Both the position numbers and the translations under genes were made by a program. Below are positions 52,166-60,970 of a stretch of 64,000 bases of DNA, one piece after another (position 1 is the stretch's first letter; each line of letters begins with the position of its first letter). This DNA comes from Corynebacterium auriscanis (GTDB taxonomy: Bacteria > Actinomycetota > Actinomycetes > Mycobacteriales > Mycobacteriaceae), in assembly GCF_030408435.1 (NCBI RefSeq), contig NZ_CP047046.1, positions 2,338,572 through 2,402,571 of the forward strand, read 5' to 3'. The notes below the pieces were generated by a model. It was given only the letters and a program-made list of their open reading frames with translations, did not search any database and was not told where the DNA came from.

Positions 52166-52197
52166 AACGCTCGGACAATCATTTCTGTCCGAGCGTT
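52166..52197. repeat. Perfect 12-bp inverted repeat upstream of the DUF4177 gene
   Basis: AACGCTCGGACA (52166-52177) and TGTCCGAGCGTT (52186-52197) are exact reverse complements with an eight-base loop. Read on the minus strand the hairpin ends 17 bases before the DUF4177 start codon, just ahead of TATACT and CGGAGG. It may be an operator, a leader hairpin or the whiB terminator; no T-run supports the last strongly. Confidence 0.85.
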
Positions 52198-52277
52198 CAA
52201 CGGTGCTGGTCAACCGCATCCCCTAAGGATGCCTATCTGCCACGACATTAGCCGAGCGGTGGTTAATGTGGGGTTAG

Positions 52278-52345
52278 CCGGCGCCGATGTGAACTGGCGA
52301 CCGCGCACCTTTTATGTGGGTAAAACCGGCGCCGATGCGAACTGG
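52278..52345. repeat. Two 20-bp direct repeats 48 bp apart downstream of whiB
   Basis: CCGGCGCCGATGTGAACTGG (52278-52297) recurs at 52326-52345 with one mismatch; the core GCGCCGATG appears a third time at 52402-52410. They fill the whiB/DUF4177 spacer, which is otherwise empty. Confidence 0.8.
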
Positions 52346-52420
52346 TTTGTTACGCCATATTCATGCAGCTTGACTGTGCGCCTACGTACGTGGGCTTCGT
52401 AAGCGCCGATGACCGCTGAT

Positions 52421-52813
52421 TTATTGTACGGTCTTCGCCGCTTCCAGCTGACCTGCGAAGAAGTCCGCCCAGCTGGTGACTTCTGGGTGCTTACGCAGCA
52501 GGGCACGACGCTGGCGCTCGGTCATGCCGCCCCACACGCCGAATTCCACTCGGTTATCCAAGGCATCCGCACGGCACTGCAAAACCACTGGGCAGTGCCG
52601 GCAGATCGCGACCGCCTTGCGCTGCTCCGCTCCCTTAACAAAAAGCTCATCCGGATCCACATTCCGGCAGTGCGCGAGGGTGATCCACTCGCCGCGGTTG
52701 TTAAAGGACTCACGGCTGGTTACCTGATCGGCGGGCTGGCAAGTTGGCTTACTTGCCGACGCCTTGCTGTCAACAGCAGCGGTGCGAGCTGGGCGAGCGA
52801 GAGATGCAGTCAT
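52421..52813 (-). CDS. WhiB family iron-sulfur transcription factor (WhiB4-like by position)
   Basis: A 130-residue WhiB protein. The four Fe-S ligands are Cys49, Cys71, Cys74 and Cys80 (HCRNVDPDELF, then ICRHCPVVLQCRADA; C-x21-C-x2-C-x5-C), followed by the turn GVWGGMTERQRR and a basic segment used for DNA or sigma contact. The position between RidA and the PBP corresponds to whiB4 (Rv3681c) of M. tuberculosis, an oxygen/redox sensor. The ATG at 52813 has GGAGTAACC in front; starting at 52876 would add 21 residues without homology. The first about 40 residues are Ala/Ser-rich. Confidence 0.93.
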   Translation of the reverse strand: MTASLARPARTAAVDSKASASKPTCQPADQVTSRESFNNRGEWITLAHCRNVDPDELFVKGAEQRKAVAICRHCPVVLQCRADALDNRVEFGVWGGMTERQRRALLRKHPEVTSWADFFAGQLEAAKTVQ

Positions 52814-53267
52814 GGTTACTCCGAGAAATCCTTCGGTTGAAAAACTTGTTTTCACGTTGGACGTAATCTTATTCACACGTTTTTAGAAGTGTCGAATGGG
52901 TCACATTTTGGGGGTGAGCGCCGCAGGCGTTACAAAGCTGCGCTAAGGCGCTCCCCGTCACTGCCCAACCCGCCCTAAAACGCGCGCACGAGAGGGATTA
53001 GCTCACGCAATCGCTTCATCTCCGCAGCTCACAGCGATTTCGGCGCAGAAGACCGAGAGCGAAAAGCGGGGAATCTTAAACCCCAAGGGGCATAACACAA
53101 CTGGTTTTGACGATTTGAGACGCAGCTCACAATTTTCACCCCCACCCCCTTGTCCGTCCGGCATTTTTCGTCAGTCTCATATGCCCCGGCATTCCCCTCC
53201 GACCCAGTTGTTACGAGATAGAGAGCCCCCTCTGGTTGCTGCACATCGTCGACTAGGGTTAGTCGAT
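52814..53267. other. Divergent region whiB / class A PBP gene
   Basis: About 450 bp, holding the promoters of both genes. On the minus side TAAGAT and the GGAGT ribosome-binding site lie close to whiB. The only extra signal I can support is the GlxR-like site at 53116-53131. No small gene or RNA is apparent between 52900 and 53110. Confidence 0.5.
53116..53131. promoter_or_regulatory. GlxR-like site upstream of the PBP gene
   Basis: TGAGACGCAGCTCACA matches TGTGA-N6-TCACA in nine of ten defined positions (A for T at the third base). It is about 140 bp upstream of the GTG start of the PBP gene. One near-match in a window of this size is not strong evidence on its own. Confidence 0.35.
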
Positions 53268-55535
53268 GTGAATACTTCGACGTCCCTCGCCAAGATGTTT
53301 GCCGCCATTGTCGTGGGTGGTTTGTTACTCGCCCTCGCCATGGTCCCCTTCGCGGGCCTGAGCGGCTGGGCCGTTAGCGCGACCAACAAGACGATGAACT
53401 CGAACGTGCAGGACATCTCCGCCAACGATGACCTACCCAGGATGTCCAACATCACTGATCGTTACGGCAACACGATGGCCTACATCTACGACCAACGTCG
53501 AATCGAAGTAAAGCCTGATGAAATCTCGCAAAACATGAAAAATGCGATCGTGGCTATCGAGGATCGTCGATTCTTTGAACATGCAGGCGTCGATATAAAA
53601 GGCACCCTACGCGCCGCGGCCGCCAACGTGACCAGCGGCGGTGTGTCCGAAGGAGCGAGTACCCTCAACCAGCAGTATGTGAAGAATTACCTACTGCTCG
53701 TGAAAGCGGAATCCAGCGAACAGCAGGCCGCGGCAATTGAAACATCTATTCCGCGCAAACTGCGCGAAATGAAGATGGCCAGCGAATTAGATAAGGAGTT
53801 TTCCAAAGACGAGATCCTGACCCGGTACCTCAACCTCGTATCTTTCGGCAATAACTCTTTCGGCGTGCAAACCGCCGCACGGACATACTTCGGCACCAAC
53901 GCCAAAGACCTCACCATTCCCCAGGCCGCGCTGTTGGCTGGAATTGTGCAATCGACAAGCCGCCACGATCCCTTCACCAATCCCGATGGCGCACTCGCGC
54001 GCCGCAATGCAGTGCTGGACGCGATGGCAAGCACCGGCAAAATCTCCGCCACCAACGCCGCTCGGTATAAAAAACAGGGCTTAGGTGTGGGCAAGGAACC
54101 CAAGGGAGATACAAACGGTTGTATCGGCGCAGGTAATGCAGGTTTTTTCTGCGATTACGTGCTGCAGTGGCTGGATTCCAAAGGGATTGACCGCGACAAG
54201 GTCGCCAAGGGTGGATTGACCGTTCGCACAACGCTGGATAAAAAGGCCCAGGAAGCTGCGGATAAGGCTTCAAAGAACCACGTCTCCGCTACGCAAACCG
54301 GCGTGGCTAGCGTGAGCAACTTCATTTCACCAACGGGCAATGGGCACGAAGTTGTCGCCATGGCATCGTCCCGAAACTACGGCCTTGATACAAAGAAGAA
54401 GGAAACCGTCCTGCCCATCACCCATTCCCTCCAAGGGCACGGAGCCGGTTCGGTTTTCAAGATCTTCGCGGCCGCCAAAGCTATTGAACAAGGCGCAGGA
54501 CTCAATACCGTCCTCGACGTTCCGAACCGAGTGGACGTGGACAACATGGGTTCAGGCGGCGCGAAGAACTGCCCACCCAGCAAGTACTGTGTTGAAAACG
54601 CCACCTCCTACAAGCCCACCATGACATTAAAGGAAGCCCTCGCTACCAGCCCAAACACCCCTTTCATAACCATGGCGGAAAAGGCCGGGGTAAAGGGCAT
54701 CGTGGACTTGGCTGTCAAGATGGGCCTGCGCAGCTACGACGACAAAGGTAGCCACGGGGATACCAGCATCGCCAAGTACACGAAGGACAACAACCTAGGT
54801 TCCTTTGTGTTGGGCCCCAATGCGGTCAACCCTCTGGAACTATCGAACGTGGCGGCTACCTTGGCCGATCACGGACGGTGGTGCGAACCGCGTCCAGTAC
54901 TCAGCGTCACCGATCACGCTGGCAATGAAGTGCCTTTGGGAAAGAGTAACTGCGAGCAAGCCCTGAACAAGAACGTTGCCGATGCGTTGTCCAATGGCAT
55001 GGGTTCGGACATTTCCTCCGGAACCGCCGCAGGCGCTGCGGCCAGTGTTGGCTGGTCCGGCCCCATCGCAGCAAAGACGGGTACCACCGAGACAAGCTTT
55101 TCCGCAGCATTTATGGGCTTCACTCCGCAATGGGCAGGTTCCACTTACATCTTCAATGACGGCGGAAGCTCCCAGAACCTGTGCACCTCCCCCGTGCGCC
55201 AATGCGGTGAGGGCAACTTGTACGGCGGTAACGAACCCGCGCAAACCTTCCTAGAAGCATCGAAAACCGGAGTAGCAGCCCGTGGAGGCCCGGGCCTTCC
55301 CAAGTACGACCCCAAGTACAACACGGGTACAAACCCGGAAAAGTTCGCTTCCAAGAACGCCGGTGCAAGCAGTCAAGGTCAAGCATCCGCGCAACCACAG
55401 CGCAGGAACGGTCCCTCGCAAGGACCCGCGACTCCACCTGGGCTTCAGGACTTTGAAAACCAGATCAACGATCTGCTGAATCGGCTTCAGTCCTTCGGTG
55501 ACCAAGCCGCCGGCGGTCGCCCATCCCGCAGGTAA
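53268..55535 (+). CDS. Class A penicillin-binding protein (PonA2 / Pbp1b-like)
   Basis: A 755-residue bifunctional cell-wall synthase. After one membrane helix (residues about 12-35) comes the GT51 transglycosylase domain with AIVAIEDRRFFEHAGVDIKG and ASTLNQQYVKN. The transpeptidase domain has GAGSVFKIFAA (SxxK), ALATSPNTPF (SxN) and AAKTGTTETSFSA (KTG). It closely follows M. tuberculosis PonA2 (Rv3682) but has no C-terminal PASTA domain; instead it ends in about 90 Gln/Pro/Gly-rich residues. The GTG at 53268 is chosen because AGGG lies about nine bases upstream and the helix starts shortly after; an ATG at 53181 has no ribosome-binding site. Confidence 0.93.
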   Translation: MNTSTSLAKMFAAIVVGGLLLALAMVPFAGLSGWAVSATNKTMNSNVQDISANDDLPRMSNITDRYGNTMAYIYDQRRIEVKPDEISQNMKNAIVAIEDRRFFEHAGVDIKGTLRAAAANVTSGGVSEGASTLNQQYVKNYLLLVKAESSEQQAAAIETSIPRKLREMKMASELDKEFSKDEILTRYLNLVSFGNNSFGVQTAARTYFGTNAKDLTIPQAALLAGIVQSTSRHDPFTNPDGALARRNAVLDAMASTGKISATNAARYKKQGLGVGKEPKGDTNGCIGAGNAGFFCDYVLQWLDSKGIDRDKVAKGGLTVRTTLDKKAQEAADKASKNHVSATQTGVASVSNFISPTGNGHEVVAMASSRNYGLDTKKKETVLPITHSLQGHGAGSVFKIFAAAKAIEQGAGLNTVLDVPNRVDVDNMGSGGAKNCPPSKYCVENATSYKPTMTLKEALATSPNTPFITMAEKAGVKGIVDLAVKMGLRSYDDKGSHGDTSIAKYTKDNNLGSFVLGPNAVNPLELSNVAATLADHGRWCEPRPVLSVTDHAGNEVPLGKSNCEQALNKNVADALSNGMGSDISSGTAAGAAASVGWSGPIAAKTGTTETSFSAAFMGFTPQWAGSTYIFNDGGSSQNLCTSPVRQCGEGNLYGGNEPAQTFLEASKTGVAARGGPGLPKYDPKYNTGTNPEKFASKNAGASSQGQASAQPQRRNGPSQGPATPPGLQDFENQINDLLNRLQSFGDQAAGGRPSRR

Positions 55536-55546
55536 GGTGGAGCATC

Positions 55547-56512
55547 GTGATACCCACCGACCAAACTTCCAAAAGTCGCGTTGTCACCAGCTTGTTGGGC
55601 GCCACTGCAGGCTTGGCAATGACCGGGCTGGCTACCGCCTACCTGGCTAACCGCGAAATCCGACAATTCGAGATGCACGAGGTCACCGTGCCGGTTTTCG
55701 AACCCGGCGCGCTGCCCGAAGGTTGGGGTTCCGTACGGGTTCTGCACATCAGCGATCTTCACATGCTGGCGGAGCAGAAAGCGAAAGAGGCATTCCTCGC
55801 AGGATTGGATACCACCAACCCGGATCTGGTCATCAATACCGGCGATAACTTGGGCTCCAAAGACGGTGTGCCCACGGTGGTCCGCTCATTGAACGACCTA
55901 ATGGACCGACCAGGCGCGTTCGTTTTCGGCTCTAACGATTACTTCGCTCCTCGCCCGGTCAATCCCTTCATTTACCTGCTTGGGAAAAAGCGCAAGCCCA
56001 GTGAGGAGAAGCTTCCGTGGCAAGGTATGCGCGCTGCCTTCGTAGAACGTGGTTGGCACGATGCCACCCACCAACGTGTGGAGTTCACCATCGCCCCAGC
56101 CGGTGTTGCTGAATCTGACTACGCGCGCGAAATCAAACTAGCCATCGCTGGTGTGGATGATCCTCACCACCAGCTGGACGATTACGATGCCATCGCCGGG
56201 CCCGCCAACCCCGATGCGGATCTGAAGATCGGTCTGAGCCACTCCCCCGAACCTCATATTCTGGATCGTTTTGCAGCTGACGGGTACCAGATTGTTCTAA
56301 GCGGTCATACTCACGGTGGCCAGTTATGCCTGCCCGGCGGGAAGACGATCGTTACCAACTGTGGAATCGACCGCGGTCGCGCCAAGGGGTTATCACGATG
56401 GAGTGAGAGGATGTGGCTGCACGTAACCAATGGTTTGGGCAACTCCAAGTACGTGCCATTCCGCACCTTCTGTCGCCCCAGCGCCACGCTGCTGCACTTC
56501 GTCGAGAAGTAG
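55547..56512 (+). CDS. Metallophosphoesterase (Rv3683 type)
   Basis: A 321-residue calcineurin-like phosphoesterase with an N-terminal hydrophobic segment (LLGATAGLAMTGLATAYLAN) that may anchor it. Metal motifs: VLHISDLHM (DxH), VINTGDNLG (GDN), FVFGSNDYF (GSND in place of GNHD), and VLSGHTHGGQLCLP (GHTHGG). The substrate is unknown; some relatives act on lipid A precursors or cyclic nucleotides. GTG start at 55547 with GGTGGAG in front, 11 bp after the PBP stop codon, so the two are co-transcribed. Confidence 0.92.
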   Translation: MIPTDQTSKSRVVTSLLGATAGLAMTGLATAYLANREIRQFEMHEVTVPVFEPGALPEGWGSVRVLHISDLHMLAEQKAKEAFLAGLDTTNPDLVINTGDNLGSKDGVPTVVRSLNDLMDRPGAFVFGSNDYFAPRPVNPFIYLLGKKRKPSEEKLPWQGMRAAFVERGWHDATHQRVEFTIAPAGVAESDYAREIKLAIAGVDDPHHQLDDYDAIAGPANPDADLKIGLSHSPEPHILDRFAADGYQIVLSGHTHGGQLCLPGGKTIVTNCGIDRGRAKGLSRWSERMWLHVTNGLGNSKYVPFRTFCRPSATLLHFVEK

Positions 56513-56760
56513 ACCGGAGCCCGAGGAGAAAACCCAGCGCAGAGGAATCCCCACTCGAGAGCTAGCCCCAAGCTCAGCGCGAGCCCCCGCCCAAAACCAC
56601 AGCGAAAACGTAGGGGCGCTTTGCGCCGTAACATCGCTGGGCGATATAGTTGTCAATCGTTACAGCGAATGGTTTTCGCCCCGTTTTCTACGGAAAAGCC
56701 AGATGAGATTCCGAGTGGAATAGCAGGCTCGGGGTGTGAAATCCGGAAGCGGTATCCAGC

Positions 56761-56837
<77 letters not shown>

Positions 56838-56898
56838 GAATTTTTGACGGTTTCGGACTTCTCATTGAAATTGTGTGGGAAACTGATTCCTTCAGCTC

Positions 56899-56926
56899 AA
56901 CCCACCGCTTCGGCGGTGGGTTTTGT
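56899..56926 (+). terminator. Terminator after tRNA-Pro
   Basis: AACCCACCGC and GCGGTGGGTT form a perfect ten-base stem around a TTCG tetraloop, followed by TTG. Confidence 0.93.
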
Positions 56927-57140
56927 CATGTCCGGGTTCAGGGGTTAGGTAGGGGGTGAGGTAGCAAAACGGGGTTAAATGGCAAAACGTGTACCCGCCG
57001 GCTTTCCACCCGAGAGCGGCACAATGGTTCATTTTCTTGTCTACCTAGGCACGGCGAAAACTACGGCGAAAACTTTGGGGCAACGATCTGTCGTTGACGC
57101 GGCGCTAATACCCGCTGGCGCTCGGCCTAAAAGCACTAAT

Positions 57141-57210
57141 AAACAACCATTCAAACAACTTCCAACAACTTCAAACAACCTCAAACAACTGCGCAACAAC
57201 CTGACAACAA
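57141..57210. repeat. 10-bp-phased array of AAACAACTT-type half sites
   Basis: Four units of exactly 10 bp follow one another at 57151-57190: TCAAACAACT, TCCAACAACT, TCAAACAACC, TCAAACAACT. AAACAACCAT precedes them and two looser CAACAAC units follow. The half site AAACAACTT recurs as a palindrome at 57323-57341. A spacing of one helical turn is what direct operator arrays show; a 10-bp period cannot be a codon repeat. Confidence 0.8.
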
Positions 57211-57322
57211 CCAGGCACCACCACGTTGAGCAGCGCAAATGCCGCATGATGGCGCGGTGTCCGCTCTATGATGTCCGCACACAGCTGTCGCGATGCGCCC
57301 TAGTTGTTGTTTCGATGTGCCC

Positions 57323-57341
57323 AAGTTGTTTGAAACAACTT
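57323..57341. promoter_or_regulatory. Perfect palindrome AAGTTGTTT-G-AAACAACTT
   Basis: Nine-base arms around a single G. Each arm equals the half site of the upstream array (57141-57210). Just upstream, TAGTTGTTGTTT (57301-57312) is a third, inverted variant. It looks like the binding site of a dimeric repressor or activator upstream of the mnh operon; no candidate regulator is in the window. Confidence 0.55.
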
Positions 57342-57383
57342 CCTGGGGTTTTGCAGTGTTGAAGGGATTTCAATTTCATCGCC

Positions 57384-57450
57384 ACAGTCCTCACCCCCAC
57401 CCCGCAACAGTCCTCACCCCACCCCGCACACCTGCACCCCCACCCCCCTT
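57384..57450. repeat. C-rich tandem repeat
   Basis: ACAGTCCTCACCCC-type units at 57384-57406 and 57407-57428 (one base deleted in the second) are followed by the pyrimidine-rich ACCTGCACCCCCACCCCCC. The stretch has almost no G on the plus strand. Confidence 0.75.
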
Positions 57451-57610
57451 ATGGGTGTGGAAAAGCACCTGCTAAGATTTCTTAACAGTCGCATAAATTG
57501 CAATCGCGGTGCATGCAGCGCCACAGTCACCTTCGACCATGATGTGTGGTTGTTGTATGGGCTGGTTTCCCATCCAACCGATCTATTGACTTTCGGGGTG
57601 TTGCTTAAAC

Positions 57611-60600
57611 GTGGCCATTCTCGCCATTCCCGCTGTCCTTCTCATCGCCCTAGCCTGCGTCCCCTTCCTGGTTAAAATCCTCGATCGAAACGCGGGTTGG
57701 CCACTCGCGATCGCGTTCTTAGCCCTAGCTGGTTTCTTGATTTCGAAAGCAGAAGAAGCCCTGCACGGGGCCGGGGTTTTCTGGACGCACACGTGGATCA
57801 AAGGCTTCCTTGCAGGTAGTACTTCCCAAGATCCAACGGGCCTCACATCAGTTCCCGAAAACGTCTCACGCAACACCGCTTTCAGCGGCGACATGCAGAT
57901 CACCCTGCGCCTGGATGCGCTAAGTCTCGCTTTTACGCTCCTCGCGCTGATCATCGGCGCGATCGTGTTCATCTATTCCACGCGCTATCTGCACCGCGGC
58001 TCCCGAATCATGAGTTTCTATCTACTCATGACCACCTTCATGGTGGCTGTGGTTATCCTGTTCCTCGCTGATGATGTAGTCCTGCTGTTCATCGGCTGGG
58101 AGCTGGTCAGCTTGGCTTCCTTCTTCCTTATCGCCCGCGCCGGCTCCAGCGGTGAGGCGGGTTCCATCCGCACGCTGTTGCTCACGTTCACAGGCGGTCT
58201 CTTCCTCGTTGCGGCCTTGGCGATCATGGTGGCCACCACCGGAACCATGAGTGTCACCGAAATCATCGCGTCTCCAGAATGGGAAAACGAGCCCGTGCGA
58301 ATCGGCCTCGTCGCTATCCTTGTGGCGCTTGCTGCGTTCTCCAAAGCCGCGCAGATCCCGTTCCACTTCTGGCTGCCAGAGGCGATGGCTGCCGACACCC
58401 CGGTCTCGGCATTCCTCCACGCTGCCGCCGTGGTGAAAGCCGGTATCTTCCTGCTGCTGCGCTTCAACGCGCTGTTCAACGGCGCGGCCATGTGGCACTA
58501 CATCCTGATCTGTGTGGGTATGACCACCGCCGTCATGGCTGCCGTGTTTGCCATGCAAAAGACGGACTTGAAGAAGCTCACGGCCTATTCCACCGTCTCG
58601 CAACTGGGTTGGATCGTAGCCACGATCGGTGTGGGCACCCCGTTCGCCATCTCCGCGGCGATCGTGCACACGGCCGCTCACGCACTGTTTAAATCCTCCC
58701 TGTTCATGCTGGTTGGTGTGGTCGATCACCAGGCCGGTTCGCGCGATATTCGCCGCCTGGGTCCCCTGTGGCGCCAGATGCCGTTGACCTTCGTCTCCGC
58801 GGTTATCGCTGCGGCCTCCATGGCTGCTATCCCACCTACCTTTGGCTTCGTATCCAAGGAAGGCATGTTGGAGGCCTTCACCGAGGCTCCGTTTAACCGC
58901 ATTGGAATTGGCATTCTGCTGACGGTTGCGGGCGTCGGTGCGCTAGCTACCCTGTTGTACTCCGCGCGTTATGTTTTTGGGGCGTTCGTCGACGGTAAGC
59001 GCGATATGTCGCACGTGAAAGAAGCTCCACTTTCCTTGCTGCTACCTGCTGCGTTGCCCGGTGTGTTCAGCTTGCCGCTGGTATTTTTCATGGGGTCGGC
59101 CGATCATGCCATCGACGCCGTGGTCAAGGCCACCGGCGCTGGCGAGGCCCACACTCACTTGGCGTTGTGGCACGGGGTGACACTTCCGCTGATCATTTCC
59201 TTGCTTGTCATTGCCGTAGGCGTTGTGGCAGTTGTTAACCGACGCCGCGTTTTTGACCCGCTGGAAGATCGCCGCTTGGGTCTCGTTGCAGGTGAGGACA
59301 TTATTCAGAAGACCGAGGACCTGTCGGCGCGCCTCGGCAAACTGCTATCCCGCCCGGCAATCTCCATTGCACCATACCGCCACGTCGTATGGATTTTCGC
59401 CATGATCATCACGATGGCGGCCTTCGCGATCATGGGACCGGGCCGTTTGGGGGGCCTCACGGCTCTCACCCCGCGTGTGTCCGGTATTGACCGTCCCGAA
59501 GACCTCATCGGCCTGGTCATCGTCGCAGCTGCAACCATCAGCCTGACGGCCACGCGGTCGCGCTTCGCATCGGTCATCCTGGTGGGGGTTGTCGGCGCGG
59601 GTGTGTCCTGGGTCATGCTCACCTTGGGCGCTCCCGATGTGGCGCAAACGCAGCTGCTCGTGGAGTTCTGCGTGGTCGTCATCATGATGCTGGTCATCCG
59701 CTACCAGCCACGTCTGTACTTGCGCGAGGGTGAAAACCGCACGAAGTTCGCCACCACGCTGGCGGTTGTTATGGGCCTGATCACCTTCTTCGGTGTGTGG
59801 CTCCTCATCGGTCGCCACGATAAGCCGCAGATCGCGCAGTGGTACTTAGAGAACACTCCGGAGATTTCCGGGGCGAACAACGTAGTCGCCGCCATCCTCG
59901 TGGAATTCCGTGCTTTCGATACGATGGGCGAGCTCATCGTGTTGGGCATGGCCGGCATCGTCATTGCTGCGATCATCGGTTCTATTCCGCGATCGCCATT
60001 CCCCGGTTACGGCCCAGGTTCTACAGCGGAATTGTTCCGTGCGCCGGGCACGCAACGCTTCCCGGACGTGCACAAGGTCCCCGAGCTAGCACCGTTTTAC
60101 TCCAAGTACCTGCGCTCGACGTACTTGAACTCCATCGCCTCTCGCTTGGCGCTGCGCCCACTGCTGCCGATCCTGTTCATCCTGTCCGCAGTGGTGTTCT
60201 GGCGCGGTCACCAGGCCCCCGGCGGTGGCTTCCTCGCGGCTCTTATCGCTGCGTGTGCACTGTTGTACGTCTACCTTTCCCGAGCCACCGCCCGGAAACT
60301 GGGTAGCGATGAGATGGGTTACCGCTTGGTGGGTGCCGGTGTGCTGCTGGCCCTTGGTACGGGCTTGGCCGGTTTTGCCAAAGGTAGCTTCCTGGCCCCG
60401 ATCCACGGAGAGGTCGCCGGTGTGCACCTCACCACGTCGCTGCTGTTCGATGGCGGTGTGTACCTGGCAGTGATCGGCCTGATCGTCATTGTGGTGAATC
60501 AGATGGGCGGCCGTGAACGCCCCGGTGTCAACCCTGCCGATATGCCTTTTGGTCGACGCCAAGCTACATTCAGCCCCAAACTCAGCAGTCTTAAGAATTC

Positions 60601-60970
60601 CCGTGAACACCAACCTGTTGAGGGCAAGCGCGCGGATAACGCCACCAAGCTCAGCCCCGTGGCCATTCACGCTGGTGGATCGCATGTTCCACTGAATCCC
60701 AGCGCAGTCAAAGAACACGCACAGCGCAAGCAGGATTCAGCTGAACCTGACATACAAGGCGCAGAAGACACACGGCACAAACAACGCTCAGTCGCGCCTC
60801 ACCAGCAAAGCGCTGAACACACACAGCGCACGCAGGATTCAGCTGCCTCTGACGATGAGAGACCCGCGCGGGGAGAGCAGGGCGTCGGTAAAAAAGAAAA
60901 ACCGAGAACCGTAAACAACCGCACCCCCGACGAACCACATAACAACGAAGAAGGAGACCGCGAACAATGA
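57611..60970 (+). CDS. mnhA: Na+/H+ antiporter subunit A fused to subunit B (MnhA/MrpA)
   Basis: A 1119-residue membrane protein. It has an N-terminal NADH-dehydrogenase-5-like part with LFIGWELVSLASFFLIARA and the proton-channel Lys region (AFSKAAQIPFHFWLPEAMAA), a DUF4040-like part and, from about residue 830, an MnhB domain (FWRGHQAPGGGFLAALIAA). So A and B are one protein, as usual in actinobacteria. The last about 150 residues are hydrophilic, with imperfect repeats (HAQRKQDSAEPD, HTQRTQDSAASD), and have no counterpart in standard MnhA. It starts with GTG at 57611. The complex exchanges Na+ (or other cations) for H+, giving salt and alkali tolerance. Confidence 0.93.
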   Translation: MAILAIPAVLLIALACVPFLVKILDRNAGWPLAIAFLALAGFLISKAEEALHGAGVFWTHTWIKGFLAGSTSQDPTGLTSVPENVSRNTAFSGDMQITLRLDALSLAFTLLALIIGAIVFIYSTRYLHRGSRIMSFYLLMTTFMVAVVILFLADDVVLLFIGWELVSLASFFLIARAGSSGEAGSIRTLLLTFTGGLFLVAALAIMVATTGTMSVTEIIASPEWENEPVRIGLVAILVALAAFSKAAQIPFHFWLPEAMAADTPVSAFLHAAAVVKAGIFLLLRFNALFNGAAMWHYILICVGMTTAVMAAVFAMQKTDLKKLTAYSTVSQLGWIVATIGVGTPFAISAAIVHTAAHALFKSSLFMLVGVVDHQAGSRDIRRLGPLWRQMPLTFVSAVIAAASMAAIPPTFGFVSKEGMLEAFTEAPFNRIGIGILLTVAGVGALATLLYSARYVFGAFVDGKRDMSHVKEAPLSLLLPAALPGVFSLPLVFFMGSADHAIDAVVKATGAGEAHTHLALWHGVTLPLIISLLVIAVGVVAVVNRRRVFDPLEDRRLGLVAGEDIIQKTEDLSARLGKLLSRPAISIAPYRHVVWIFAMIITMAAFAIMGPGRLGGLTALTPRVSGIDRPEDLIGLVIVAAATISLTATRSRFASVILVGVVGAGVSWVMLTLGAPDVAQTQLLVEFCVVVIMMLVIRYQPRLYLREGENRTKFATTLAVVMGLITFFGVWLLIGRHDKPQIAQWYLENTPEISGANNVVAAILVEFRAFDTMGELIVLGMAGIVIAAIIGSIPRSPFPGYGPGSTAELFRAPGTQRFPDVHKVPELAPFYSKYLRSTYLNSIASRLALRPLLPILFILSAVVFWRGHQAPGGGFLAALIAACALLYVYLSRATARKLGSDEMGYRLVGAGVLLALGTGLAGFAKGSFLAPIHGEVAGVHLTTSLLFDGGVYLAVIGLIVIVVNQMGGRERPGVNPADMPFGRRQATFSPKLSSLKNSREHQPVEGKRADNATKLSPVAIHAGGSHVPLNPSAVKEHAQRKQDSAEPDIQGAEDTRHKQRSVAPHQQSAEHTQRTQDSAASDDERPARGEQGVGKKEKPRTVNNRTPDEPHNNEEGDREQ

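Larger units (their letters stand above)
56838..57610. other. Long non-coding region between tRNA-Pro and the antiporter operon
   Basis: About 770 bp without a convincing gene. The ORF that spans 56979-57362 has no family resemblance and its composition follows the DNA repeats. In order, the region holds the tRNA terminator (56899-56926), a 10-bp-phased AC-rich array (57141-57210), a 19-bp palindrome (57323-57341), a C-rich tandem repeat (57384-57450) and then the likely promoter of the mnh genes (57450-57610). An unseen small RNA cannot be excluded. Confidence 0.6.

Noticed and set aside
52880..52910. TGTGACCCATTCGACA as a GlxR site upstream of whiB
   Set aside because: Two mismatches in the second half site; weaker than the two sites reported.
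56979..57362. 127-residue ORF behind tRNA-Pro
   Set aside because: Its composition (Asn/Thr/Gln/Lys) comes from the 10-bp DNA array, which cannot be a codon repeat; it has no domain and no conserved look.
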